A stretch of 64,000 nucleotides of DNA from Tigriopus japonicus. Taxonomy: Eukaryota; Arthropoda; Copepoda; Harpacticoida; Harpacticidae. The stretch is from NCBI GenBank assembly GCA_010645155.1, contig CM021319.1, positions 4,463,845-4,527,844 of the forward strand, in the 5' to 3' direction. Shown here in pieces: positions 38,001 through 52,740 of the stretch; positions within the stretch are counted from its first letter, which is position 1; each line of letters begins with the position of its first letter. The notes beneath the pieces are model-generated. The model was not told where the DNA came from. It did no database searches and saw only the letters and a list, made by a program, of their open reading frames with translations. The translations under genes were made by a program, and so were the position numbers.

Positions 38001-41000
38001 GTAGAACAAACCCTTGTCAACGAGGACACTGGGGAGCTCGGGATTCTCGGGAACTTTTTCACTGACTCGACCAACTGACGATGTGCATGGTGTTTTCACA
38101 AAGGATACTACAACCTGAAATTGAACCAAATGAGAGCTGTCATGACACTATTCGTTTGGTATTTAAACCGAGATAAAATTTCAAAAACATCCAACTTACT
38201 AGGACTGCAAAGGTTTTAGCAGAAATGATTTAAGCTTCAGGAAGATTTACTAGATTGACAAGCATGTACTTGTTCGATCGATTTGAAGGCTTCGACTATT
38301 CACACGTTCAGGTCAAGAATTGAGCGAGATTTTGCGTGTCTCGCGTTGGAGATGTGGTGGGAGAACTATTCAAGTGTGTTTCAGAGATCTGGCTAATTCA
38401 CACACCAAGCACGCATGGGCAGTCAGTCCACTTATCATCAAAGGTGGCAAAAAATGACAAACAACTTCCATGAGTGCAAATCCTGATGTCGCGAGAAAGC
38501 GAGCGTGGCTCGTCGCAATCTACTCCTACCACTACTGCAACTACAACTGCTTCTCCGAACAATAATCACTGCATGCTTTGTTCATTTCAGAAATTCGATT
38601 GAACGAAAAAAGAGAAAGAGATGATCCAACTCAAATATGGAAATTGCTCCTCGTCAATATGTTCATTCCGAACAGACTTGTTCGCACTTGTTCAATTCGG
38701 TTGGAGCGAACATCACTTACTACTAGGGAAGAACCACTACCATCTGAAGGTACAGCCTAATGCTGAACTGAACTCGCAGTCGTCCCTTCCCCATCAAAAT
38801 CTCGGAATGCATCCTCCATCAGCGATCACCAGTGTCCAGAACATAGATAAACCATAGATTGCTGAATGGCGTTATAACCGCATGTTTCATATCAGCTATT
38901 ATATGAGATAAAACAATTTAAGCAGTAGGAATTAAGGCACCATGAAAGCCATCAACGTTGCCAGGTGGTTCTTTCTCACCAATTTTCATTTTTGCATGTT
39001 TCGTCATAATAGGTCAAAATAATGAATAATGTTACTTAAATCTTGATTAGATACATATTTTTGAAAAATTACTATTTTCCTATTGAGTCCCTTAAGCGAA
39101 TGGGGCAGAAAACAATGCAACAGAAAACACGTGCAACCTTTGAGCTTTGTATCACATAATTTCTGTTTTTTGGTGTCCAGTGTACATCGAGAAGTTGGAA
39201 AATTGGCCAAACTTTGGTGTCAGAGTTGAATTTTGGGAGCTGTATTAGGAAAGTGACCTCCCAGTCTTATGTACTGTGACCTCCCAGTCAGCTGTTCGTT
39301 AAAGGACCGTATATATAGCTGGAAGTTTACCTCAAATCTCAGCTGACCAAAAGTCGGATTTGCTTTCAACGAGAGTTTCAGCACTCTAACCTTCTCTATG
39401 GTCCAGAGCACGAATAAAAGTGGGAAATAAGCAAGCCTGAGTGTGTGTGTGAGTGAGTGAGTGAATCAGCATACATGCATTGCACGCCATGAAATGTGTG
39501 GGTGAAGAATAGCAATTGATTGAGAGTGATTGAAACCTTTCGCTGGGGGAGAAATCGTCACAATCCTTCTGGACTCGGGGCTAGATTGCCTCGAGGATTC
39601 GACTAGCTAATCAAAATCAAAAGACGTCGAAAGACAGATCATGTTTTGGGACAAATTGATGACGACTTGTGGACGCTAATCCTAAAGTGGCCTGAAGCAG
39701 TATGTGCTCCACAACTTGTTAGGCTGGAACGACAGGGCTGGCAAGATTTACTCGAGCTGGCCTCTCGCAACAACATTGATGGATGAGTGGAGCTTTGAAA
39801 TGTAAACAGAATGCAGTTTTAAATTCAGTTTTTTAAATCCACTGATTACGTTGCTCCAAAACGCGGTTCCAATTTCTTTGCAATCGTAGACATTTCGTTA
39901 TGGTCTGCTCTCTTTACTTCTGAACACTGTACTGTACTCCAACGAGCCATGCTATGGACCTCTAGATATCTTTAGAGGTCCGTGGCCATGCATACATTTA
40001 GTACATACTGTGTGTAGGTAATTCGAGGAGACAGAGCCATATCACCCATTGTTTGAACGGACTCAATGTGCGCAGGTTCTCTTTCTCTCCCACTGGTAGT
40101 AGTTGTAGGAATACAGTATGCACATGAGTTGGCCAATTTAATCCCAATGTCAATAACGAGGCGCTCGTTTTCGAGTCTCGGATTTTTGATCAAATTGAAA
40201 GCGAATCCCTTCAAATATTAAGCTCGTGAAAATCGTGGATCGTGAGCGAAAAAGAGGAACAAGGTGGACGAAAAAAGACGATCCCAAATACCATTGGTAA
40301 TATAGGGACCATGTTTGACTATATCGACGACGGTGACAAATGTTCGTTCATGATTGAAATTGTATCCCATGAATAAATAGCCATTTGACGCACGCGATGG
40401 GCGCCGTCCAAGAGCAAGATTTGAATGGCAAACTTTTCAGAGCATAAATTGTGAAAATAATTCGGGCTTTTACTTCATGACGGTTCAGTTCCGACTTGTG
40501 TGTTCATGTGTATGTGCGTCTGAGTGAGCACACAAAATCTTAACAAAGATCCCTCATCCATGTTTGTCCAGATGAGTCAGGTGACAAATTCTTATTCTTT
40601 GTATGCCTACATTCAGAGGGAACATGTAGATTCAACCTACTTTGCTTTTAATGGCACTTCGAATTAGATGATTAGTTGTTGGTGGAATTGCAGGTCTGAT
40701 TTTTTGGTATTTGGAACATGGCTTGGGCATCTTTTCAAGTGAAATTCGGATTTCTATTCATTATGACAAGGATTGTGATCCCACCCTCAAGTGTCCCTCC
40801 TGTCATTAGATTATACACTAAAGATAACGCCATATTTTATTAGTTCCAATTAGTTTGAGAGCCCTTTGCGAGGAGGCACACTCGTCCTCATGTTCAATCC
40901 CACCATCGCAATAGATTATGACGAGTTGTTCCACACTACACGTCCACACGCCATGTCAGTACTTGAATGTATTATAGCCAATCAAGAGGGCAGCAGAATG

Positions 41001-43204
41001 ATGTGCGTCGAGTGCGGCAGGGGCGAAGGGACCGCCGGGTTATACGGTCTCCATATTGTTTGAACAGCAATGGCTGAGAGCGAGATTAGTACGGCACTCC
41101 AAATAAACAAGGAATATTTAACATGTGGGTAGTCGTTGAGAGGTCGGTCGGTCGTTTTGTCGCACTCAACACATGCCAACTTGTTCCAGGAAAATCACGG
41201 ACGGAGATTGGGGGAGACCTTTCAGCCTCGCAGCCTCATAAACCCCCTTTTGAAACACCAATGAAATTTGGCAAATTGCCAACGTGTGCCATTGTTATGG
41301 ACCCTTGATGGCTATTTTTCCTTTATCTGCTCTGTCGTCTCGATTTCCGAAAGTCAATCAGACATCTACAGGGGAGTACTTGGTATTAGTTCTCTTCTAG
41401 AACGATATCAGATCTAACTATTTCTAGTGAGTGAGTGTCTATATTTTCCAACGCGTAATGGACTGAGGGTGTGGTGAGAAGGGTGGAATGGGAGAGTGCT
41501 TGTGTGTGTATGTGACAAGGAACCTAGAGGATTCTGCATATTGGCATGAAGGGATTCTTGGGTTCAACCCTCAGGGCTTTTTTCTTACACAAGACTGATA
41601 GGGAAACAGCATGGAACAAAGAGGGGGAATTTCTTCTCCCTATCTCCTAGCAGAGTTGTGGGATATGTCTCCCTGTATAAGTATACCGTATCTATGCGTA
41701 GAAGACGTTGTTAATAGGAGTCGCATGGATGACTCATTCATCCGCCAATGGGAACACTGTCCGACGCTTTTTATCACCCCATCACAAGTGCGAATGAAGC
41801 CAATAATAAGCAATGGACCTCAGGAATAGACCAATTTTTTATTGGACCCTCTCCATCCAAATTCGCCTCTAACACAACCTCACAGTATTTTGGGGGAAGG
41901 GAAGGGAGGGGCTGAAATCTAAGACCAGGCAATTTTGGCAACACCATACCAAAGGAACAAATCGTGGGCTCGTTATACAAAAAAACACAAAATCAAAGAC
42001 CGCGCTTATTCATTGTGGGATCCAAAAAGCAAGCCCTTCTCGAGTTCTTTGGTTCACAAGTCAGATCAAGCTAGCTGTAAAAATGCTTGGTAGGACAAGG
42101 CCATATGTCTTGAAGGTCTATCTGCATTATCTGTCTTGGTGAGTTGGTGGAGAGGTCTTTTTGTCTATGGCTAGACTAGTCCTCTTCTTCCTCCATCTAA
42201 ACCAACAACCCGACAAGGCCGAAATGCCCACTCACTCACACTGTCCAATGCAGATTCTACCCAGATGAATAAATGCAAATTGCTAATTTCATCTTCCAAA
42301 GGCAAATGTTCCAGCCAACAAGGATCACTGAAAGGGACTATTTTTTAGGGCCCTCGACTTAAGCATCAATGAATGGGCACATGTTTATCTAACTGCAAAA
42401 AACAGGGCGATGGATGATCATTCATGTTTTCAGTCGAATCAGCCATGCAAAAGGAGAAAGCGAGCGGAGAGAGCTACCCAACATTAAACTTGACCGGGCC
42501 CAAAGCCGCTCGCGAAATACGTATTTGCTCTTTGGGATCGCTTTTTTGCATCTGAATTCGGCTCACAAGCTTTCACGGGCCCAGCAGTTTTTTTCGATCG
42601 AGTACTCGTTCCTGTCCCAAAAGGTGAGGCGTGGAAATCGAAGCCAAAAACTGGACCAAACATCCCAACAACATTGACGAAAGAGCGATTGACGGAAAAG
42701 GGGAAAATCGAAAGTTTGGTGGCATTCTGCGATCTTCAATCAAAGTTGTAGTCATGATTTGTGATTGTGCTTCTCTATCTAGCCGGTTCTAATAGGTTCA
42801 GGTGTCTGTCCTTGACGGAGGTAGGTAGGTAGGTAGGCACGCTAGACCAACCATCTGTTATCGTGAATTGTCGCCTAAACAAGTGTAGCTCGGATAAGTA
42901 ATCGGTGGGTCCATTCTGTTCCACAAATCCAAATTAGTCCAGCAGCCACGGACGGATGACCTTGTCTATTGACCCTGATCCAAATGACCACGGCCCTCAA
43001 TCCTGGGACCTAAGCACCAGTAATCTCTGCCCAAGCCATTAGGAACATCACTGTCCCAAAGCCCCTTCAAGTGAAGAGGAAGATCCATTTCTCACAGGCG
43101 ATCTTTCCGACGGAGAATGTGGTGGTGCATGCCTGGCCCAGAGAGAGTTCCTCACACGTGTTCTCTGACCGTGAAAAAAATCCCCCGAAAGAAGGTGTGT
43201 TCAG

Positions 43205-43256
43205 TTCTTCTTCTTCTACTGCTACTACTACTACTACTACTGCTACTACTACTTCT
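43205..43256. repeat. CTT/CTA trinucleotide microsatellite
   Basis: CTT units followed by a long CTA run with two CTG interruptions, about 50 bp. It creates Ser- or Thr-rich spurious frames on both strands. Confidence 0.88.
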
Positions 43257-43773
43257 CGCTCCTCTGCCAGCCCATCCAAGATGAACGAAATGGATGTAGT
43301 GCTTACGTAAGGCTCCATTCATCAAGATATGAATATATTTCCCTCCGGAATTTGCTTCACATTGACTCCAAAACACTTCTTTCCATGGACTTGGCCTAAT
43401 CCTCGAGTAATCAATCTCTGAATAGAGGCAAACGCTGTTAAGAGTAAGCCGAAGAAACACTCCCGAGTTTCTGGGATTTCATTCTTGAGACCACATTGAT
43501 TACTCAAGGCCACTAAAAACACAGTCAAGCAATTTGAGATGAAATCAGCGAAAAAGAAAAGATGTAACCAACACGCTCTGATTCGTCCTATTCACATGCC
43601 TTGTTATTGGTATTCTTAGACATGAATTTACATCAGTGGAATACGATGGCAATATGAGTGGATAAAGGGAATACAGCACTCGTCAAGATGTGCTATATCT
43701 GTTCCGTCTTATTCCATTTAGAGCAAAAAGTACGACTTAATCCCTTTTCGGATTAGTAAGAGAATCCATACCT

Positions 43774-43800
43774 ACCAACCAACCAACCACCCAACCAACC
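43774..43800. repeat. CCAA tetranucleotide microsatellite
   Basis: About six CCAA-type units with one CCAC interruption. Short GATA/GGAT runs follow near 43831-43848. Confidence 0.83.
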
Positions 43801-46800
43801 TTCGTTCGAACGGCTTTGCCAGTCAGGTGAATAGATAGATGGATAGATGGTGGTAGCTTGCAAGTTAAGAGACTTGAAGATGATGTTCTGCCTCAAGATA
43901 TGATGAAGTCCTTAATCCCACAAAGAAGGATGCATGGCGCAATATCCCAAAGTAACGAGTTCACCTGTCTCGTGGTAGTTGAACAAAACACATTTGTACC
44001 ATTTAGACCCTTGGTAAGTTGACCATCCACATCTAGAAAGTGCCAATAGTATTGTGGCTCATGGGTCACACACGTCAACAATCGGTCAGGAATCTATGAA
44101 CAATCGACTCACAAGGGGAAGAAGGAACATGACGATAGAGTGGAAACGAACATTCGAGGAAATTGGGATTGACGCAATGAAAATGGATGAGATCCCCTCC
44201 AATCCCCAGTCTAACCAACAGGGCTTCAACGAGTGGCCGACGAGCACCCAAGAGACAAACAAACGGGAGACAAGATTTGGGGCGATGCAGGACAACCCAC
44301 TTCTTGACTGGCACAACCAAAAGGCAATCCTTAAAGTGTCAACATGTATGCACGCACCATACAAGAATGGAGAACGGATCTCGCATCATTTTCTCACTCA
44401 AGCAAGAGCCGACGACCATGAAAAATGACCATTAATGATCGCAGTTCTTGTGGTTTGAAACAAAAATTGGATACGACACACTCAATTAGCCTTCCCAACA
44501 ACGAGAATGGGAAATAAATAGATATTGTCCGGATGACGCTTGATTCATAAGCTCAGTAGTGAGTTGGTTCCCAGGCAAAATGAACCTTAGTTGTCCCCAT
44601 GGCTTTGGTTTTGAAAATGGAACATTGAATTAAAGTCATTTGGTTTTGAAAATATGAACCTCTTTTTTCATAAGTGAACATCAAAACATCATAGACATCT
44701 GTCTCGAGCCAAAGAAACTAAAGCGTTTGATCATGTTTCAAGCTTGGGCGTTCTGATTCTCGATGGCGGATGAGTCAAGTGATGCTCGCCATTAGTCAAT
44801 CTTGTCAGAGAGAGAATTTATTCTTCCTATTAATGGTAGGCGTTCAACATTTAGCGAGTACTTGTTGGATAGTGGGCATAATGGATGGTGCTGATGCCAT
44901 TTGTGCACTTTCAAGCCCAAGATGAACACAAGAAGATCTACCGCCAAATTAAGATCTGCAAATTGAAATTTGAAAAAAAGATCTCTCTCGCTCTCTCGTC
45001 TTCTTCCCTCTATCTTGGATGACTTTGTGTGGGAGGAGAACCACTTTAGCCTTCTGGCCGGATTTTCAAATGAAATGCCATTCATCGAGCCAGAATCGTT
45101 CGAACATTGATCGAAAAATACTTGTCGGTCATGTGAGGCGGCTGAGGAATGCCTGGACTGAAATGGTAAACCTTCGTATCACAGGAAAGGATTTCATTGT
45201 CTCTGACCATCGGGAAAGTGAGAGGAAGGGCACCATTCGTCTTGACATTGATTACAAGTTGTTTTTCTCGAGGAAATTTGAATTGCGATAAAATTGTTCT
45301 CAATCACTTGATTGACGCGGAATCACTTGCGAGCTGTTCTCGTAGGTGGCTGAGGGTGAGCCAAGACGACGCTCAGAGCCCATTGGTTGGTTTTGTCCAC
45401 AAGCATTATCACTCCTGGTCTAAATGGATTGGACAGTTGAGCTCCTGAACCACTTCAAAGCCAAATGTGAGAGAAGAAGCAAATCTCGACAATCAGTTCG
45501 GTCTAAAGCAGTTGATGCAAAAAAGAACCATCTTTTCTCGGCCAAGCAATAATAAAAGCGCCACCGATTATCGATAGCTTCTTCCTCTACATCTTTTGAC
45601 TTTTCATGGTTGAGCTCTTGCCTTGATCACATTCATTTGATATCGATTCTCCCCCTAGGCCTCTTGACACAAGTACTGAAAACGAGGATCATGGCAGACA
45701 AGAGTTTACTTACTCGCAATTGATCAAGAGGCCAAAACCATGCACATCGGGTGTTTAAAAAAAACGACTTCATGAATGATTGGTGTTCATGTTAGTCAAA
45801 ACGTCCAAATCCAATGACGTGTCATCAAAATATCGCTTTGATCGCCTACAGGTTGTAAATGATCTAACTTTAGCTGTTCGGAGTTTTTTTGGCTTACTTT
45901 GGATGTTGATGTGGATGTCGCTGTTGTGGTTGATTTGCACAGGAAGTCATCCACTATTAGAGTTAATGAACACGTGCTCAATCGACAATGACAGCTCTCA
46001 CTCGCTCGCTCGGTCGTTCGTTCTTTCGTTCTCGGGACTGAGATGTTGTTGTCTTCTTGAAATTTCCACAAGCCTCATTAATTCCCAATGTTATGTCTCA
46101 ATGCATTACGTCCATAAGTACGTAGAGTGGCGAGAGTGTGCAAGGGCAGAACACATGTATTTAGGTATGTACGTGCACTTGATGTTAGTGCAAGTGAATT
46201 AACTTGAAATGATCACCTTGTACCCAAATTCCAAGACTGCTTTGGATTGCTCAAGGTTAGCCAAATTCTAGTCCAAGGTTTCACTCCAACAATGGAAGAA
46301 AAACCATCGCGGTTTCCTTAGAATCATAAGTCGGGCTAGACTTTGTGGTCGGAAAGTTCTTCAGGATAGCTAATGCTTTCACTGCCTTTAGGAACTCAAT
46401 TTGGAATTCTGTTTTTCAGAGAGACGTGATCAACACGGAAATATTGTTGTTTGATTCAAAATGAAAATGATTGGAACACAGATGGCTCTGGCCGCAACAT
46501 AAGCCCAAGATTACTTTTCCTCTTGTTCTTTCTGGATTCGATTGAGATTCAATTGCGGCCTTTGCCACGAGTTTCTTCGTTTCTGGCCTCAAACCCGTGA
46601 CTTGTGAAGACAAGGCTCTTTTATGTACGTGCCTTGTCGGTCTCTTCTAATAGCTTGACACATGAAAAGTTCTGCCCTAAATTGAGATAATTGAGCCAAA
46701 TGTTGAAACTTTCCTACTTGGATACTTGGTCATGGCGAAAAAAAGTTGTGTTGTGCCATAAATGCCACAAAATGAAGAACCATTACGTCCATTTAAACCA

Positions 46801-49800
46801 AGTTGAAGGAAATGAATTCACTTCGGATCGGTAGATTCTTTTTTCTAGACTTAAAGCCCTTTTGTGTTCGCATTTGAACCACACTAAACGACAGAGCACA
46901 GAGCTTGGTCGTGCAATGTGCAATTGTTCTTGCTTCACTATAACTTATTTCAGACGGCAATTTTGTTATTTTTTTCACCTTCAGACAGGTGCAGCCGCCA
47001 TTTTTTAAAAAAGTCATGTAATCAACATCATCGTGACGGTTTCCATTTTGCCAGTAAATAACTTATACGACAGTCAACTCTTTTAAAACATCATTATTCA
47101 AGCAGCTCTTCATGACTTCATCCCGTAAAACAGTTGTTCCAAAGTCCAACCGGAAATAGTGAAATTTCCTCCATTTCAATAGCCTGTCTCAACCTAGCTA
47201 CTGCTACTATTTCTACCACTACCAATATCATCACCACCACCAGAACCATGACGGGGACCAAAGGTGCCGTTGGAGTGAGTGCGTATGAATGCGTATTACT
47301 AACAGAGGTCGACGGAATCATTATTCTCTTCCCGGTTGCCATTACCATCGACGAGGGTGCAGAACCAGCTCACCGACCGAAGTGCGCCCCGACACTCAAG
47401 CATGGATCATATAAGCCAATTTGCAGTTGTTTCTGAAGTTTCATGTGTCTCTTTAACTCTTGTCATAGTTATTTCTCTGTATGAGCAACCTTCCCGGCTT
47501 TTCTAGCTCACTACAAGTAGCATTACACGCTTGCATTGTGCCAATTCACGTACCATGTACAACGACGCTCCCCAGCGTAACATACGTGCCATGTACGTAG
47601 TACGTACACACCTATTAGAGGAGAGTTCGTTTGAGTTCTCAGGTTTCGTGCCAAAGTGAAATAAAAAATTTGTGTTGACTGATTATTATGAAAACATCAT
47701 GTTCAGCCGAGTGAGTAATCCACTCATGCCGTGGTGAGGGTCTGTCTCTATACCTGTCTGTTTGTCTGTCTGGCAGCATTGGTCTTGATAATCTCGTGGT
47801 GGTATTTCCTACTTCAGATGGAAAAAGCATCGGACCCGCAAAAACTCTCCGAATGAAGCCCAATTGAACGGCTCAGCTGTGAATGACAAGAAACCAACAA
47901 AAATACAACACTCAAGCCGACTCGGAAGTTTTACAACCTTTTGTTCCTTTGTCTGAAGTTAGCAAATTTACCGGCCAGTCTGGACCTGGCTTAGCTCGAG
48001 TCATTTGATCGATGGCTTGGCCAAGCCATTCGGATCGCATTTGACTCTTCGGAGAAAAATGAGGTTTGCTATTGCACGGTTAATTAACATCCCTGAGTAT
48101 ACCGGCTGCCTCCTATCTCAGATCGGTGCATTCAAGACCTGGAACCAAATTTGCAAATCGACCTATGCCAATTTATTGGTTACTAGATCAGTTTGCTTTC
48201 AAAACAAAAAAAAGGTGCGCACCCTACTGTATTATCAATATCATTGTCGATGCTCCAGATTGAGCCAAAACCACACGGGATTATCACCTCGAACAAGTTC
48301 GAGCACATGCTGTCCCTAAGGGGTGAACAGCTGCACAATTTTATACATCCCTCTTCTCCTCCGAAACGAGCCCGTAAAGCGTCGAGCTTACTTTGGCGAC
48401 CGATAACAGAAAATTGCCCATTGAGTCTAGAGGGCTAATCCAAGAGTAGCGTCATTTTTTCTAAACTGATAGTAAAATCAACTTGAAACAAACAACACTT
48501 TGTTTCCTGAGACTAAGCCTTGTGTTTTAGGTCTAGTCTCAAATGAGATGCAGAATGACGCTGCTTTTGTTAAAGACATCTGAAGGAGAAAAGAAGACTA
48601 GCCACTTTTTCTCGTCTTTTGTTCTTTATCTTTCCGTTCGTGATCCAGTCACTCCATTCATGGTGCACCTATTTACGTAGCATTTCTGCTTATGTCACAT
48701 CACCAACCTCAGTTTTCATTGCTTAAAGGCCTCAGGGTCGCCTCAAATTGCAGATTTGAGAACCTCCCCCAATAGTTTTCTTACCCTCTTCCGGTACAAA
48801 AAAGGTGGTGCCCATCAGGCAAAAAAGCTAGTCCAAGAGAACTCTGGCTTTCATTGTACGGGATATTTCCCTCGACAAGCATTCATTTTCTGACTGAGAA
48901 GCCTTTTTCCAACCTGCAATACGCAAGGTGGTGGTGGTTTGAAGGGGGGGGGTAGCAATGGTTGTCTGGTTCCAACGAGATGGATGGCGAGAAGGAGAAG
49001 CAACGAGTTAACCATTGATGAACAGCTTGAATCCAAGGTGAACGCGACAACGAGAGGAACTAGGCAATTTCCTATTTTGAGAACTGTAAATTGTGCCCCC
49101 TACCCGGCTCGACTAGTGCCAGAATGATGACTACTAATGCCACTTATAAGGGGAAAAGAGGCCCTCCCTTTTTTCAACCTCAAAAATAAACAACGAACGT
49201 AAATCAGAGTTGCACGCATTCTGTGCCCCACCAAATGCTTTCAGTAGGTGACCAACCAACCAACCTATGCAAACTTTGGCGCGTGGGCAATGTTTGATGA
49301 GGATGGAATGACTGGAAACTTCAACTTTGGCCCTGTGAATTGGTACAATGCCCCGTTCACATCGATCCTTTACACCAAGAGAAGATTCGATAGCCAATGA
49401 ATGACATGAAACATTCAGATTTAGAATTAAAAGAGAATGAGATCACGATGCACACAAAGTTTGGCAACTTGGAACTCACTTAGCAGTACTTAATGCAGTG
49501 CTGTGGCTAAAGTATCGTTCGTCTCTCCCAATCAGTTTCTAGAATCAACAAACAAGCAGCACCTTTGTTGTCCATTCACTTCGTTGCGCACCTGTTTGGA
49601 TTCCCTAATTCGCCATTTGACTTTGCCATTGGCCAACATTGGTGGTCCATTGTGAAAGTGGTCCAAGTCACTTGATTACACTGGGTTTTGGAATTGGAGT
49701 GAAAATAAAGTTTGTCGGTAATACCATGAGTCTGCCTGATAGTTGCAGGACATCACTGGACATGAGAAGGCTAAAAGCCCACTGAAGAAAAAGAGCCCTG

Positions 49801-52566
49801 AGAAGGAGGTGGAGGGGGATTTATTTGACAATTAGAATTACCCTTGGGCGTTCATGCTTAGCGTGTTGGTACTCTGGTTGAAGCCAACACTCGTCGAGAG
49901 CCAAATAAGTGAGCAGAAGCTAAGCGAATCCCACTTGATGTGAAACATGAAGGCAAACAATGCGGTTCACTACCGTTCTACGTAGATTGACGGCAAAAGC
50001 GGTAGTTGTTGCTACTTTGACATTCCAAATGGCCGAGTGGTGATCTATAAAGAGTACAACGAGAGCACCATAACCCAACGAATTTGTGCTCCAAGAGCGG
50101 TGAACCATTTGCCAACTCCAATCAATACACACATGAACAATGTGGCCCATTTATTTTGACAGCTTCCGAGATGCATTGGCAGGACGGCACGATGGTTGAG
50201 CCCATTGGCACTCATGAATCCTGATTGGCATTTGGCTCCCGGAACGGGAACAAAGTCGCCAAATACGATCATTCGACTCCGGTTTAAGTACTTTCCAAAG
50301 CTAGCAAGCCAATGAGCGCGTCCGAAACGTTTTACACGCCAAATAATGAAATGCAACAATCATGAGCTCGACCGGGCCTGAAACACGCAATCAACCACCT
50401 AGACCAAAAAAACGAGTCAAAACCTTTTTAGGAAGATTCGGAAGCGTGGCTCATTGATCTTGCGGAGGACTTATTTTCTCCGGACACATATGCATGTGGT
50501 ACACAAGCGAAGTGTGAAAAATTACCGAAGTAAAGGATTTCAATGTTCGTTGGATGTCGGAATGTCTCAATCTGTCACCGACTCAAAGATTTTCTTAGCA
50601 GATGGATATATTTTTGCGACAATTCGCCACCTCCACCTGCTTGAATGAATGCTTGCGCGGAAGAGTTCCAACACAAGTCAGACAAACACTCTTTTCCTGA
50701 CTACTGACTTGGTCTTCAACAGTTAATTATGAGGTAACAAAGGGCTCATTAAGCGCAATGCTACAACGAACACTATGATACAAAGTTCCACCCTTATATG
50801 GTCCGTCAAAACGAATCTCTAATACTTGACGGCCAATGCATCGAATGCTCGGGGTCTCTCTCATGCGGATGGTTTGTTCGAGCCTCCTAGTTTGTTTGGA
50901 TGACTCCTCTCGCCAAACAGATTTGGATTTGGTTGGGCTTGAAACCTGGTCACACTCTTCTGAGCGACCAAGCGAGGCAGTCCTTTACACCCAAGTCAAG
51001 TCAATGTCCTCCATGGAAAAAACATCATTACCATGATCATGATGATCACGATCATGGCAACAACGGGATGCTTGCTTGGATATTGTACAATGTAAACACA
51101 ATACCATATAGGAGTCAGCATTAGGTTCGTCCCCCATTCGAAGGTGCCATACTGCCATCTAGGAAAAACATCGCCAAACAGATAATTAGACGTATTTGGT
51201 CAAAATGATGGTTCATTAAGCTTTGAACATACAGTACAACAAAAGTTGTTGTTGCTCAAACTTTTTACGTCACGATCGAGTCATGTGGAAAAGAGACTCG
51301 GTTGGATATTGTTTGCGTTTTAATAAAAACGAGTTCTTATTTAGTCAAGCAACAAGCACAGTTTAATGTTTAGATTACTTGTTTCTGAGGCATCTCTCAA
51401 GACAATTTCTTGCTTGCATTGCCTTTGAATGATTCGATTTACCAAGAAGTGCAAGTACTTCTCTTGGACTTGAGCTTGGATATCATGTTGACAATGGCCA
51501 GCCATTCGTGACAGGAGGCCAGGAATCCCACGGGCTGAAATCTGAGAGAATCTTGCCTTCTTTCATTTTGGACTTGAGCATTTGTAACGCTAATCAAAGC
51601 ATATCAGCCAATCGAACTGACTGATGGCCATTTTTTCCCATGTTCAATCCGCGGAGTCACAAGTAGACAGATTTCGCTTTGATGGAACTAATGCAACTGG
51701 TTTTGCCGTTCGAACAGAAAATACGTACTAAATGCCCGAGAGCGCCATCAAGAGAAACAAAACCATTCCTTCCGTCTTCTTTCTTACTCTCTTTCTGTCT
51801 TTTCCTCTGACTCGGAGTATTTCTCAGTCTCGACGACTGGTCTACCCTTGGAGGCATTTTTTCACTTTGTAAATGGAATGACTACTCATCATCCAAGTTC
51901 GTCATCATCGTCACAAACATTTCCAGCCTCTGGTTGAGATTCTCAGAGGGCCACAATTTCCTTGTCAAACACTCGTCCTCATAGCATTAGGAATCACCAT
52001 TTTTTCCTTTTGTTTAAGAGACGCACAGACGATGATTTGATTTGAACTGTCATATCTTTGTCCCAAGTGACACGGACATGTTTTGGAATTATTGATTCTA
52101 AGGTGCCAAAACACTGCCCAAAGCTTCCCCCCGCGCTCAACCACATCTGTCAGGACCGCTCCAACAAAAAGTTCACTTTTCAGTTGAAAGCTTCGAAAGC
52201 CATTATTGAGGCCCCGTTTGCATTGAAAAATATCCGGTGTATACTAAAAGCGCTATGTTAGGATGATTGTACGAAAGGTAGTCTGAGATGCCACCTCCAA
52301 GTCCGACTTCAAGGCTCACAACGGAAGCTTTGCGATCCACTCTGTGGAACGAAACCGGAATGACACCTGAGACGGCTCAGGCTGTCATCAATCAGGAACG
52401 CAAGATCATATCAGCCAAAAGAAACAACAACACAACCGATACTCACACACGCACATCGACATCAAGACAAAGAAAAAGCCAAAAGAAACTCACCCCAGTA
52501 GCAGAATTGAGGGAGTGAGCCCAATAAAGGACAACTAGGCGTTATGGATTATGCTTGGAGAGACCA

Positions 52567-52740
52567 TGAGACGAGTCAACGGAGAGGTTCACAATTGGAA
52601 CCCGTTCTCGAGCAATTGATTTCAAAACCCAAGGGCTTGAATTGTCCATAGGCTTATAATATGGGTACTACGTCCTTTCGTCCCCCACAATTTAGAAGTC
52701 CTTGGCCAGTCCACACAAAGTCTAAACGAACGACATGAAC
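52567..52740 (+). repeat. 174-bp direct repeat, left copy beside the gap
   Basis: This segment is repeated after the run of Ns at 52823-52996. The copies are the same length and differ at three bases: two adjacent changes about 17 bp in and one C/T change about 87 bp in. Both begin TGAGACGAGTCAACGG and end AACGAACGACATGAAC. The left copy runs straight into the gap at the same repeat position where the right copy ends. Confidence 0.9.

Larger units (their letters stand above)
37311..52566. other. Non-coding region upstream of the Beat-like gene, no gene recognised
   Basis: This stretch begins immediately 5' of the presumed first coding exon, so the nearest part probably contains its 5' UTR and promoter, although no core promoter motif stands out. 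Open frames are short and lack recognisable domains. Microsatellites occur at 37973-38000, 42820-42837, 43205-43256, 43774-43800 and 49251-49265. Weak coding-like patches at 45082-45303 and 52058-52518 are treated as findings. Confidence 0.45.

Noticed and set aside
41500..41585. GGGTTCAACCC resembling a tRNA T-arm
   Set aside because: No acceptor stem, D-arm or anticodon arm could be fitted around it.
45780..46202. 140-codon plus-strand frame with hydrophobic stretches
   Set aside because: It has no recognisable domain, and its length is within chance expectation for this much AT-rich sequence.
48490..48562. Inverted repeat TGAGACTA/TAGTCTCA with outer AGCGTCATT ends
   Set aside because: The stems are only 8-10 bp and imperfect; this is too weak to call a MITE.
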